Shown: piece after piece, positions 23,084 to 34,314 of the stretch
Numbering within the stretch: position 1 is the stretch's first letter
How the letters are laid out: each line of letters starts with the position of its first letter
Origin: Diogma glabrata
Taxonomy: Eukaryota > Arthropoda > Insecta > Diptera > Cylindrotomidae
Direction: 5' to 3'
DNA: 64,000 bases
NCBI GenBank assembly: GCA_963693315.1
Contig: OY856187.1
Span: forward strand, 425,436,429 to 425,500,428
Notes under the pieces: generated by a model
What the model was told of the DNA's origin: nothing
The model's input: the letters and a program-made list of their open reading frames with translations, nothing else
The model's database searches: none
Made by a program: the position numbers and the translations under genes

Positions 23084-26000
23084 TTAAAACAAAAATTTTC
23101 ACTTATTCATCTAAAACACTTAACAACGTTAGTTTGTTATTTTTCTGATTGGGATATCTATATTTTGGCTGGATTTTTAAAAATAAATTGGTGTGAATTG
23201 TGCAACTGTTAAAAAGGGAATATTTTCTTAGAAAAAAATTAAACTACATCTTAGATTGAAGATATGAGTATCATAACAATAGACTTTAATGCTTGCTAAT
23301 TTTTATTTCAATTATATTATTGAGAATATTGCAAATCACTGATTTATGGATTCAAGAAGTCAAAATGATTTAATTTGGGAGTATAACAATACAAATAGAA
23401 AACGTTTTGTTTTGATGTGTCAATCATGTAAGTTTATTGTGGTGTGACGATACTTGTTGCTTATGAAATATTAGTTTTAAGTATGTATGATCGGCATTAA
23501 TATTTACATCACAGTTTTCTAACAAAACTCTTAATAAAAGTAACAAACAAGTACAAAAGGTGGTCAAAGATTTATCTCTATTTTACTGCTGTACTTTAAA
23601 GCCCTTCGAAGGATTAATTATAATGTTGTCTATATAAATTCCGTCCTTGACCGTTAAATGAGTTTCTTACTGTACTTAATTACTATTTGTCACTTTGTTG
23701 TGATAGTTGGGGATCCGAGAGTTGAAGGAAACGTCAAATCAATTTCAACAACTCAAAATATTATTTAGTTTACTACTGAAAGTTATATTAAAAGTTTCAC
23801 AGTAGTTGTATTTCTTAAGAAAATGATCAAGCAATTTTTTTTTTATTAAATTCAATTTTTAACATCTTTATATGTGTTTCATTTCATGATACAGATTATG
23901 GATCCATAATTTATTAAAATATAAACGTAAAGCTATACGCCTTTTCTGTTTCTTTGATTGTAACATCTTAATTGTTTATTATTTTGGTATGGTGGGATAT
24001 CTTCATATATAGATTCTTATTTAATGAGATCATTTAGAGTTTAGAAACGTTTAGAGTTTAGAACAATGATAATTAACTACTGTGTGGTCTTTTGCATTGG
24101 ATTTATATTTCAATATAATGAAACAGGTTCAGAAAACAAAATCCTAATAGATTTATAATTAGCAAGGATTTGGAGGATGAGCCTGTATCGAATTTGGTAA
24201 GTCCAAATAGAAATAAAATTTCCCATAAAACCATTTGGATAAAAATCTACGTAATGTATATGCAATAAAACAAGCAATTTATACCTACATACTTGTACAT
24301 AGTCTTACAAGAAAACAAGTTAATAGTTAGTTTTGACCTGAAATAAAACATAATTATCTTTAAAACTGGGAAAATAGTAATTACGATATTTGTTTAACTT
24401 TTATTTTGTCAGGTGCAAAAAAAACGAATTAATATTGATGACAGTGACAATCTTAACTTATTTTACACATTTACCTGATTTCAAAAAAGAGATAAGCCTC
24501 CATATAGCTCTATTTTAGTTTTGTTCCTGAAACTTTTTAAGGAATTTTACTTTTTGCCACTTATTTTATTTTGTGTCTCCATGTCATATTTCATTTTGTG
24601 ATAGGATTTATTGTTTAGCTATTTATTCTTCAAGAAAAGTAAAAAATAATAACAAACAAAAATGAGCGTCCATCAACACCTTAGAACGCATGTTGTGACA
24701 CATTTGTAATTTCTATTACAAAACATATTTTATTAAAACAAACAATGGTGTAAGCGCGGAGCGCATAAATTCTTGAGGTGAAATCCTAACCATAAAGCTG
24801 GTCTCCCTATACCTACTACATATAAAAAATATCAAAAACACACATACGGTTATCATCGTTTTCATATGGAGAAAACGCTAGAGAAAGTTTTGTTATAATT
24901 TGCTTGCACATTAACTGTACGATTTAAACAACATGAGTTTTATATATATCTTTACGGATTTTATATAATTTTATTAATACTTTTAATCGTAAGGCAACAA
25001 CTATAAACAGTTCATTTGAAAAAATGACAGTATTTTAAAGTTTAAACAAATTTACAAATAAATAAAATATGTATAATATTTAAATAAATCGATTTTTAAA
25101 TTAACTTGTTAAATAACAAATATGCGATCGAACATCAGATCAACCAGACCAAAAAAGCGAATTGGTAAAAAAACCCTATATTTTTTAATTTATTTTATTA
25201 TAACTAATTTTAAAAATTGTCATTTTAATATTACATCAATTTAGCTCTCAGTGATTGCGCAAAACAAGTGTTCTTTCTGTTATGCTGTTAAAGATAGTCA
25301 CACTTGTTTCGCGCCATTACACATGAGACCTAAATTGTAATTTTAAAATGATGCTTTTTTAATTAATAATTACGTATGTTTAGAGTTAGTTATAATAAAT
25401 TAAAAAATGCTTAGGGTTTTTAAACTAACTTTAAACTTCTTTAAAAGTTAACATAAAGATCGGATCAGATCAGATAAAAACGGAAATAAATTAATGGATT
25501 TAATCGCTATCATATTATCAAAGTTATTGGAAATTTCTTTATTTTGTTTTATGGAACCCACAAAACTTATTCTGAAAGACGTGTATTAAATTTAGGCATT
25601 TATTTCATCAAACATAACTACTATAAAATCATTGATTAAGGTCTAACTCCTTGCGCAAAAACAATATTTCCTATCACAACGCCAAGTATGAATATGAATA
25701 AATAAACCGTATTTGAATTAATAGAAAACCTTAAGCCAGACAAAAGAAGACCCGCGACAAACAACAATCGTAAGGAATTAACATTTACTCTAAAAAAACT
25801 AACCAATAATCACTCAACTATAAAACTTAATTGATTAACCGTCAAATTTATCTAAAATAAATTCAAAAATTCATCATTTAACCTTTCAAATTATTTCACA
25901 TAAAATACACAAATTTACAAGTGTATTTTCCACAAATTGTAAACGTGTTCAATAATAACAAAGAGCAACAACAAACATTGCTATCCTATTTACCTTCTTA

Positions 26001-26180
26001 CTACATATTTATTTAATAAGAAAACCAATAAAAATTATTTATTTGCCATAACATAAGGCCTTAAAACTTAAACCAACAAAAATTGTACATAAAAACTGAA
26101 ATAAAAAACAAAATAAAATGCCGAAAACATAAAAATTGGGTTTGAACATTTTCTTTTGTTTTTAACCTGGCGCTTGATTT
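23084..26180. other. Non-coding DNA upstream of ato
   Basis: About 3 kb of AT-rich sequence without recognisable repeats apart from simple AT-rich tracts. It is the likely site of ato enhancers, but no specific binding-site cluster can be asserted by eye. A possible 70 bp exon-like segment lies at 24127-24196. Confidence 0.4.
24127..24196 (+). other. Exon-like segment between splice-like signals
   Basis: AAACAG precedes and GTAAGT follows a 70 bp segment that is open in one frame (FRKQNPNRFIISKDLEDEP, then VSNL). No neighbouring exon was found. This may be a relic or chance. Confidence 0.15.
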
Positions 26181-26280
26181 GATTGGTTAGACGGCACGTG
26201 CGATAAATATTTTTATTAGAAGGGGAATATTCAGGTAATCAGTATATATACAACCCTCTGATTTTGTTTTTACTTAGATA
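26181..26280 (+). promoter_or_regulatory. ato: Putative ato core promoter (CCAAT-like, E-box, TATA)
   Basis: An inverted CCAAT-type word (GATTGGTT, 26181-26188), a CACGTG E-box (26195-26200) and a TATATATA box (26243-26250) lie 200-270 bp before the ato ATG. Transcription would start around 26272-26282, giving a 5' UTR of about 175 bases. The TATA position is seen; its use is inferred. The E-box is of interest because atonal genes are often autoregulated through E-boxes, although CACGTG is not the usual proneural variant. Confidence 0.5.
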
Positions 26281-26453
26281 TTTGTAGTGATTTGTTGAGT
26301 GAATACTGCTGAAGAAAATAAAGTGAAATTTCTTTTAAAATTAATAAAATTTTAGTTTGTTGTAAAATTGGTTCAAATTTGTTTACAAGATAAAGAAACA
26401 ATAATAAAAACAATTTGTGACATTTAAAGTGAATTTTTACCGTAAATTAAATC

Positions 26454-27233
26454 ATGGCAAGTGATTTGTGTCGTTATTATTTTGTTCCGTGCAAGGAAGA
26501 AATTGTAACTTATGAAACAGAATTAAATCAATGTCAACAACATCAAATTGAAATGAACCATTATAATAATACATTAAAACATTTTCAATCATATATTCCA
26601 ACACATTATTCAGACGTTTCATCATATTCTGATGGTTGGCATTCCCCTACACCATCAAGCTTACGTTCATCAAGTCCGGAATTTATCAACTTGAATAACA
26701 TCAAAGAATATCAACAACAAAATGTTCAAGTTGGAGAATTAGTTCCTGTTGTTACTCAAGAAACTAAACCATTAAAAAAACGTAACTATACGAAACGTAT
26801 TACAAAAAAACAATTTCAGTTGCAACAACATCAAGAAGCTATTAACCAATCACATATAATAATAGAAGAACCATGTGCCTCAAACACGCCTTTGACAACG
26901 TTAAAATCAGAAGACGATTTTGATTATTCGGAATTAAATGGATTAACAGAATCTGATATAAGTGGTGATGATGATGAAGAAATAAATTTAGACAAAAATA
27001 TTACAGTTGATGGAAAAAGACGTCGTGGCAAACAAATTTCGCCGGTTGTAAAGAAGAAACGTCGTTTAGCGGCTAATGCAAGAGAACGAAAACGCATGCA
27101 AAATTTAAATAATGCTTTTGATAAATTACGACAGTATTTACCAAGTTTAGGCAACGATCGGCAGCTGTCAAAACATGAAACATTGCAAATGGCTCAAACT
27201 TATATAACAGCCCTTTGTGATTTGCTCCATTGA
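26454..27233 (+). CDS. ato: Atonal, proneural bHLH transcription factor
   Basis: A single-exon, 259-residue protein. Residues 203-258 form a complete bHLH domain at the extreme C-terminus. The basic region reads [12 protein letters not shown], followed by helix 1 [11 protein letters not shown], a loop SLGNDRQ, and helix 2 [20 protein letters not shown]. It matches Drosophila Atonal almost residue for residue, including [18 protein letters not shown] just before the domain. N-terminal motifs are also shared: CRYYF at the start, [19 protein letters not shown] near residues 60-80, and an acidic patch around residues 150-180. Amos and Cato differ in helix 1 and the loop. Atonal dimerises with Daughterless, binds E-boxes in the nucleus, and founds photoreceptors and chordotonal organs in flies. 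The ATG context (AATCATGG) is good. The protein is somewhat shorter than fly Atonal and looks intact. Confidence 0.95.
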   Translation: MASDLCRYYFVPCKEEIVTYETELNQCQQHQIEMNHYNNTLKHFQSYIPTHYSDVSSYSDGWHSPTPSSLRSSSPEFINLNNIKEYQQQNVQVGELVPVVTQETKPLKKRNYTKRITKKQFQLQQHQEAINQSHIIIEEPCASNTPLTTLKSEDDFDYSELNGLTESDISGDDDEEINLDKNITVDGKRRRGKQISPVVKKKRRLAANARERKRMQNLNNAFDKLRQYLPSLGNDRQLSKHETLQMAQTYITALCDLLH

Positions 27234-27372
27234 AAAATTTAGTTTATTGGTTAAAATAGATAGTTGGATTGTTATTGTTGTGTTTAATTTTTGTTATCAT
27301 GTAAATAATATAATTTTTTTTTTGTAAAAACTCAAGACTGTACTATTAACTCCTTTTAATAGTTGTAAAAAG

Positions 27373-27378
27373 AATAAA
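27373..27378 (+). terminator. ato: Putative poly(A) signal of ato
   Basis: AATAAA lies 140 bp after the stop codon, in A/T-rich sequence with T-rich tracts following. It is the first canonical signal downstream. Confidence 0.5.
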
Positions 27379-28109
27379 CAAAATTAACATTAATTATTTT
27401 TTATTTTCTTTTATTTTTGTTTGTTATATTAAAAATTTTTTTTATAATTTTGAATATCAAAACTATTTTTTTTTCAGATTCTGAATCAAACGTGTTGCTT
27501 CATGTGTAGTGTTGATGTGTAGTTGTAGTTTTGTGTTTTTTGTGCAGAGCAAAATGTTTTTGGGGTTAGTAAACTGAGTTTGGCCACACAATACAAAATA
27601 GAAGCTGGATATATAGGCTATTTTTTATTTGATTATTTTAGTTGAAAACTTATCACGTTTAGCGATCGCTGGTGGGGAATGCGATAGATCGAACCAATAC
27701 AAAGTGGTAGAAACAAGAGACAAAACGGATACCGTATGGCGAGGAACAAAATCGTCAAAGGAACATAAATGTTACAAACAATAAACCAATCTTGACGCAT
27801 TAAAAAATAGTGTTTTCGTTGAATTGTACGATACTGAAATTGAATTTTTATTTATGTTTGGTAGTATGTTAAACAAACTTTGTAGAGTAGCGCATTGGGT
27901 ACAGATTTATTTGTATGTATATGTTTAGTTGGGTTTGTTTGCACGCTGTGGTATGCACATATCACATAATAATCTAAACTGTAGATTCATTTTTATTTTG
28001 TAACTCAAAAGAATGATTCTTACACTGGAAGAAAACTTCGGTGAAAGAGACGAGAGCATGTTGACTATATAGTATTCGTGAAATCGTATTAAAAACTACA
28101 TACGGTCAC
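27379..28109. other. Non-coding 3' flank of ato
   Basis: No gene or clear repeat was seen. Confidence 0.5.
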
Positions 28110-28335
28110 TGCCACATAACACCAGCATCTGGTACACAGATGGTTCTCGAACCAATGTAGGCACGGGAGCAGGTTGCCTTAGACACCACAACAATCATAT
28201 TTCAAGTCGAAATTTTTGCCATTAGCAGTTGAGCTTTGCTATGTGCTGAAAGACAATACCAAAATATTGAAATATATATTATCTCTGACAGCCAAGCAGC
28301 ACTATTGGCACTAAAATCTAACTAAAATCTACGCG
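28110..28335 (+). pseudogene. Orphan RNase H fragment of a retroelement
   Basis: Pieces of an RNase H domain are readable in order. IWYTDGSRTNVGTGAGCL is at 28128-28181, VEIFAI (needing a frame change) is near 28205, and NIEIYIISDSQAALLALKS is at 28264-28317. The three conserved acidic positions (TDG, E of VEIF, D of SDSQ) are all visible, but a stop and a frameshift break it. RNase H domains of this type close the ORF2 of some insect LINEs. It belongs to a different element from the LINE that follows, whose endonuclease begins only about 90 bp later in an unrelated register. Confidence 0.65.
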
Positions 28336-28472
28336 CTTTGATTCAAACTGGTATACCATATGTGAGATTAAATAAATTTGAATTAAATGCAAAATTTCAC
28401 AATATGGTATGACTATGACTATGAGTTGCCCAAATCAAACGCTGTTTGTCTTTGGACTTTACCGTTCACCTA

Positions 28473-30079
28473 CACTCTAAAAAAAAATAGTGTAAATTTA
28501 CCCTTATAATAGAAGGCAACTGAATGCCTCCTATAATAAAGGTAAATTTACAACAGTGGGTAAAATAAAAAAAATTACACATTTTGTCGTAATTTACAAG
28601 TTCGTTTAAGTATGTATTATTGCACAAAAAATATTAATTGTAACACATATTCGTTGTATATATACCTATATTTTGATGGAAATCTACTACAAAATGAGAA
28701 AATTTACAAACAATGCCACAAAACAATATGTAAATTCACATCGAGCTGTGTAAATTTAAAATCTTTTTGACGTATTTTTACACCCAAAACGAGTATATTG
28801 CCGCAAAACTACTGGATTTTAATCCAAGTCTGTGTAACCTCACAACAAAGAATATTGATAGCTTATGAAGGGCTGCCGAAAATGGGTGTAAAACATTTTT
28901 TATATTTTTTTTTATTTTTTTATTTATTCCGTAATAAAATCTAAAAATATATGTTATGTTCAAAAATTAACAAAAATTTGTTAAATTTAATTTCATAAAT
29001 GGAAGTTAAAACTATCAATTAATTATTCATATTTATTGCAATTTATTGCATTTTTTTCGACAACATGATTCAAATTGATCATTTGGTCAATCTTAATATT
29101 AAATTATTCATTTTTGTACAGTTATTAATAAGCTGTTTTAAAACAGTTATTTCAGAATAATGCTTTAAAAATAACTTACAATAAATTCCATAGTTTAAGA
29201 TACTTTCTTCTGATTCCATATATTAAACTCATAATAAAACGCAATAATTATTGCAAGCAAATCCAAAATATTTATGTTTTTGTAATCTCCAACTAGAATA
29301 TGTTAATAGACTCCTCCTCATCCTACAGGGCAGATGTTTCTGCAAATTTAATAAATTATTTAATTTAAAGATGTAAATAAATTATACGATGGTTGAAATT
29401 ATTCTTGGTACGGCTGCCCATGGTGTATTAGTTGTATTACTTTATTTCCACTAACCAAAGTTTTTAGTCCAAACTAAAAATACAAAGATTAGGCGAAATC
29501 AATTTAATTTGTAAACAGTAAATTTGTAAACGGTCATAAAACTTACATCGAAATATACAAGTAGGTTGAATCTTCGCCGTCTTTAAACAAACTTATTAAC
29601 ATATTTAAAATTAAACTATAAACAACACATAATTAGTTAACGTTTGTTAATTTAATTTATTTAAAAAAAATTTTTTGATCAATCTTTCACAACCTGTCAA
29701 TGTTTCAATGGTTTGACAAATGAAACAAAGAAAAGTATATATACAAAACATTGCAAAACCCATAAACTATACGGTTTATTTTTACAACGAATGTTGCGTT
29801 TTTACAATGCCAGTGTTTAAAACTCCCTAGTTGGACGGATACAGAACACAAACAAAATAAATAATACAACTTTGGATGTACTAGATGCACAAGTTAACGT
29901 AGAAAAACATAAGTTATTGCAATATTACTCATTCGTTCGAATTTTTACACTTGTGATTTTATGATACGAACTTTTGGTTTAAGATTAAACTTTGGTTAGA
30001 AAATTACACAAAAAACGATGCTAACTTATAGTTATTATCACCGTGATTTTACCCTTCATTATTTCTATTTTTTAGAGTG
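28473..30079. mobile_element. 1,607 bp non-autonomous TIR element inserted into the LINE
   Basis: The ends are CACTCTAAAAAA (left) and TTTTTTAGAGTG (right), each bordered by TA (28471-28472 and 30080-30081), as expected of a Tc1/mariner-type TA duplication. GTTCACC also flanks both sides, so a 7 bp duplication with TACACTCT ends is an alternative. Restoring the site with a single TA gives YRSPSSP, which suits the endonuclease family, so TA is preferred. A hairpin (GTAAATTTACCCTTATAATA and its partner) lies at 28491-28550. No transposase frame was found. Confidence 0.8.
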
Positions 30080-30081
30080 TA

Positions 30082-30690
30082 GTTCACCTTAGAACTTTAA
30101 TTTATTTCATGACTTATCTGAGAAGATAGATAGGTTGGTTGAGTATCCTAATGCAAAGTTTATGGTTCTTGGAGATTTTAATGTCCACAATAAAGAATGG
30201 CTTACACACAGCTCTAAAACTGACGAGGTTGATAGACAGGCTGAGTTGTTTGATCTTTATCACAATTTTACTCAAATAATAGACCAGCAAACCAGAGTTC
30301 CTGACATTCCTGGTCAAAGTAGTAATTTACTTGATTTATTTTTGACAAACGATCCATATCTGGTTCAATTTAAAATATCAGAACCATTGGGTGGTTCAGA
30401 TCATAATTTAATCTCCACACAACTAAATATACAAATTCCAAAACAGTTTAAAGCGAATCCTCGCAATGTTTGGGATTACAAAGCTGCGGATTGGCAAGGA
30501 CTTAAAAGTTTTTTTTAGATATTTTCCTTGGAAACGCTATTGCCTTACCGGCCAAGACCCAGACATAGCTGCATCAAATTTTTCTGAAACTGTAATTGAT
30601 GATATGCGCAGATTTATTCCTAATAAATTGATCATTCCGAAAACTGATCTATGGTTTTCTAGTAAAAGGAAAAAAAGCTATAAAAGTTAA
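30082..30690 (+). pseudogene. LINE ORF2, endonuclease (EEP) domain and linker
   Basis: This region encodes the C-terminal half of an apurinic-type endonuclease that nicks target DNA for reverse transcription. Visible motifs are VLGDFNVHNKEW (near 30165-30200), a TRVPDIPG..NLLDLFLTND stretch (near 30290-30350) and the catalytic PLGGSDHNLIS (near 30385-30415), with the key Asp and His intact. A stop near 30516 and a frame change lead into the linker (FSETVIDDMRRFIPN). The N-terminal part of the domain is truncated at about 28420. An in-frame TAG directly follows the insertion site. Confidence 0.8.
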
Positions 30691-31038
30691 AAAAATGCTT
30701 TTCGAAAGTTTAATCAAAACAAAACCGATGAAAACCTTAGACAGTATCAAGAGAGAAATTTATGTCGTGAGTTAAGAGATGAAGATAAACATCTATTTAA
30801 TAGGAAAAAAGCATCTAAATTCGCTGAACATCCGACTGTTACACGCAATTTCTATAAAACCGCAAAGACTGTCCAAAACAACTTTTGTAAATCTTCCCTA
30901 CCGCCTCTTGTTGATAGAGATGTCCCTATCATTGATCCAAAAAAAAAGGTTAATTTACTTGGGCATTATTCCTCTTTAAATTCTACTTTAAAAGAACCTA
31001 ATTTCAAACCTAAACCTATTTCTAAAGTTTCTTATAAA
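30691..31038 (+). pseudogene. LINE ORF2, linker before the reverse transcriptase
   Basis: A continuous readable frame, NAFRKFNQNKTDENLRQYQ then KHLFNRKKASKFAEHP and KTVQNNFCKSSLPPLVDRD, connects the endonuclease to the reverse transcriptase as in related LINEs. It lacks a start of its own. Frame changes join it to its neighbours. Confidence 0.65.
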
Positions 31039-32602
31039 ATGAGGCGGATAATTTTTCGGAAAAACATTGTTCGAAAAATGCTTTTAAAAATCAATACTAA
31101 TAAGGCAACAGGGCCTGATTTTATTCCTCCAATTATACTTAAAATATTTGCTAGGGAGCTAGCACCAATCCTCACTAAAATCTTCTATTTGTCATATAAG
31201 AAAGGAATTTTTAATGAAATTCGGAAAATGGTCTTGTGTTCAGCCAGTTTCAAAAAAAGGCAGTAAGACTGATCCTACGAATTACAGACCCATTTCAATT
31301 TTATCGGTAGTTGCTAAAATTTTTGAGAAATATGTCAATTTTAATTTAATGAGATTCTTAGAGTCTTCCAAATGACTTAATGAGAGATAATACGGATTTC
31401 GAAAAGGAAGAGCGACCGGAGGTTTGCTGTCTTTTGTCACTCATATCTGAAACAAGTCGCTTGAGAACTTTGGAGAAACATTCGGTGTTGCTCTTGCTAT
31501 TTCCAAAGCATTTGACAAAGTTTGGCATAACAACCTTATATGCAAATTGAGATCCTATGATTTAGACGAGCAGCTTATAGCTTGGACACAGAGCTTTATA
31601 TCTGATCGAAAATTTCGGGTCAATGTTGACGGTCTATCATCGAATACTTTTTCAACTAACGCAGGAGTTCCTCAAGGTTCCGTTTTGTCACCAACTCTTT
31701 TTCTTATCTATATTAATGATTTGTTGGACTCAACGGTTCATCCTATACATATAGTTTTGCTGATGATAGCACGCTTCATGCGTCTCACGAAGCACTTAAA
31801 TTATATACATCCTCAGCGCTTAGTAACTGTAGATCAAAATTGATAGATTCCCTTAACACTGATCTTAAAACAATTATGGATTGGGGTATTGCTAACAGTG
31901 TTGAATTCAATACAAGCAAAACGCAGGTTTGTCATTTTTCTAGAATAACGACACCCAATCCTTTTCCATTAACGTTTGGCGCCAAACATCTTTTAGAGAA
32001 TGCGTCTGTCAGACTTCTAGGAGTTGAGATTGAAAATAATATGAAGTGGAATTCTCATATTTTTAATCTGGCCAAGAATGCTGTTCAAAAGTTAGGATTT
32101 TTAGGGCGATGTCGAAAGTTTTTCAATAACGAACCACTTCTTTTAGTTTATAAATCTTTTATACGTCCCATGTATGGAATACTGTTCTCACATATGAGGT
32201 GGAGCTTACTTGACTAGTCTTAATTGCCTTGATTCTGTACAGCGTAGAGCTATTAAACTCATTGGTAACTCAAGTCTTACTAACGGTCTTGATTCCTTGC
32301 AGCACAGAAGAAATATTGCTGATTTGACTATATTTTATAAATATATTATGGATGAACGAGCTTCTAAAGAGATCAAATCGATTTTACCTAAATCAGCAAA
32401 CCTTTCGCGTCACACCAGAGCAAATGTAGCAGCGCATCTCTTTACAGTTCAAATAATTAGGTGTAGAACTGTAGCCTTCCAACGTTATTTTTTCAACAGA
32501 GTCTCTCATCTTTCGAATACCTTACCTTCCTGGGTCTTCCCTGATGAATTTAATCCTCAAGGCTTTAAAGTTAACGTTCATAAATTTCTCAGAGAAACTT
32601 AA
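31039..32602 (+). pseudogene. LINE ORF2, reverse transcriptase and C-terminal region
   Basis: Reverse transcriptase blocks appear in order: INTNKATGPDFIPP (31093), NYRPISILSVVAKIFEK (31280), GFRKGRATGG (31400), LAISKAFDKVWHN (31494), GVPQGSVLSPTLFLIYINDL (31665), and SFADDSTLH (31753, after a frameshift). Then come NTSKTQVCHFSR and a C-terminal domain with LDSVQRRAIKLIG and FKVNVHKFLRE. The normal LDI..AFD motif reads LAI..AFD here, so the first catalytic Asp is replaced by Ala. The second box FADD is intact. At least five frameshifts or stops are present. The protein would have copied the element RNA into the nicked chromosome. Confidence 0.85.
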
Positions 32603-32724
32603 TTTGCATTCCACTCTTATCCCTAGTTGGCATGGTATCTTCGGATATTCAGAGACGTTAATTTATAATTTATTATAATTAACACTAAACATGCCTAACT
32701 TCGAATAAAAGAAAAAAAAAAAAA

Positions 32725-33394
32725 CAACCAGTAACGGCACAGACGACTAATAACACAATCAGGGTAAGCACAATAGACATTCAGGTCGCAGTGCTACTTG
32801 AACTGCAAGTCTCAAGACCCTCCAATAAAAAAAATAGTATTCGTATGGGATGCGCTTTTTCTAATATATATATACTTATTTAACTTTGTGAATATAGCGT
32901 TGCTACATATAAGGCATAAATGATTAAATGGATGGGGATATCTGCATAGTATAGCTATAGATAATCTAAAAATGTAAAAATTATTTAAGGTTGCATTTTA
33001 AGAATATTGTTGATATAATTCAATTTTTGATTTTGTCAATGTGGTGTGTCCCATTAATCGAAAATTACGAGAAAGTATAAAAAATCAAAATCGTCAAACA
33101 TTTGGACAATAATGGTGAAATTTCGTAACTGTTACCATTTTTATAACATTTTGATTTTACACAATTTTGGTTTTTACACAATTATGCTTTCGAACATAGG
33201 ACACCTCATAAAGTTAGTACAATCAAAATAATTTGGTAGAAACTGATTCTTTTTGTGAACCAAATATAGTTTTCAAAATTATCTGCTTACTTTTCAATTT
33301 ATTACCGCATCAAGATATTATATGCAAAAAAGTATTTTATGTCTAGCTTTTGTTGGATATTAAATTGATTTAATTTAAATTAAAAACTGATTTA
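32725..33394. other. Non-coding stretch
   Basis: No gene was seen; only AT-rich sequence. Confidence 0.5.
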
Positions 33395-33490
33395 ATAGTC
33401 TGACAAAGCACTGGCCTTGAAACTCAAGGGTGCCGAGTTCGATACCTAACGTAGGTCGTAGGCTACTTTTCCTATACCTATACATTGTTC
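33395..33490 (+). repeat. tRNA-derived SINE-like sequence
   Basis: A B-box-like word GAGTTCGATACC (33435-33446) follows GCACTGGCCTTGAAACTCAA, resembling the body of a tRNA-derived SINE. It does not fold into an intact tRNA. Confidence 0.4.
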
Positions 33491-33520
33491 TGAATGTGTA
33501 TTGTCAGACCTGCAGTCAAA

Positions 33521-33606
33521 TTCTGTAACTGTGAAGCGGTTAAAAAATTTTTCGTTTCTTTTCATTTAAAAACTTATCACTTCACCGCTTCACAATTACA
33601 GAATTA
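33521..33606. repeat. Foldback element, 86 bp
   Basis: ATTCTGTAACTGTGAAGCGG pairs with CCGCTTCACAATTACAGAAT with one mismatch. Confidence 0.85.
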
Positions 33607-33652
33607 GGTTGCTGGCCAGTAATTAATTATTCTGAAATCTGAATACATACAC

Positions 33653-34009
33653 TGAAAGAAAAAATTCTACCATTCGGCTGGCTCAATAATTATATGCGGT
33701 TCAGATCACATTCGCTAATTTTGCAGTTTTCAATTCGGTTGTTGTATGTCTTCAAATTTAGTTTTTGAAGATAAGACAACCGAGTTTGAGGTTTTTGTAA
33801 CCGATCGTATGAACGCGAATAGAAGACACATAGAAGTAGCCTACGGGCAGCGTTAGGCATCGAACGAAAGCTTTGATTAACATATCCAATGCTGTTAACT
33901 ATATATATGTATATATATCTGTAGATCTCTTCAAAAGAAATACAAAATATCCTTCCATCATGTGCGCAGTACAATCGAAGAGCAAGAACTTCAGAGTCAT
34001 CCCACCCAT
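33653..34009. repeat. Partial MITE-like sequence with a CACTGAAAGAAAA edge
   Basis: TACACTGAAAGAAAAAATTC at 33650 resembles the MITE end at 41214. An inner hairpin, TCGGTTGT..GTCTTCAAA with its partner near 33770-33785, follows. No right end was found. Confidence 0.4.
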
Positions 34010-34314
34010 TTGCTGTCAAAATATCTCGATGTAGAACTATGTCCTTCCAGAACGTATTTTAATAGAGTGGCCAAACTCAATGCCCACGTCCGTATTTTCC
34101 TATGAATTTGATCCTCAGACATTTAAAGAAAATGTCAATCGTCATTTAAAACAATTAGTATGTAATTTCCGTACCCTCATTCCTTTTGTTTTCCACATCT
34201 CCTTCCTTTCTAGTTGACATGGTATCTTCGGATATTCAAAGAGTCTGAATAATGAATATTTCATATTTAGTGTGCTAAACATGCCTTACTAATTAATAAT
34301 AAAAAAAAAAAGAT
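34010..34314 (+). pseudogene. LINE 3' end fragment (same family)
   Basis: SRCRTMSFQ near 34025, then YFNRVAKLNAHV and EFDPQTFKENVNRHLKQL (34108-34160), match the C-terminus of the LINE at 32460-32600. The UTR word CATGGTATCTTCGGATATTC (34219-34238) is identical to that of the LINE. The copy ends in an A tail at about 34314. It is 5'-truncated, with frame breaks. Confidence 0.8.

Larger units (their letters stand above)
28420..32724 (+). mobile_element. Non-LTR retrotransposon (CR1/jockey-group LINE), 5'-truncated, split by a TIR element
   Basis: The element starts within the endonuclease domain (QTLFVFGLYRSP at 28435-28470) and is interrupted by the insertion at 28473-30079. It resumes at 30080-30082 and ends with a short 3' UTR (CATGGTATCTTCGGATATTC at 32632-32651) and a 13 A tail (32712-32724). 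Frameshifts and stops occur throughout, so it is dead. Other 3' ends of the family lie at 12945, 21195 and 34010. Confidence 0.85.

Noticed and set aside
26924..27154. 76-codon frame opposite ato
   Set aside because: It is the complement of the conserved bHLH coding region.
28471..30088. 7 bp GTTCACC target duplication for the 1.6 kb element
   Set aside because: TA flanks plus the protein-level reconstruction YRSPSSP explain the site better. Kept only as an alternative.
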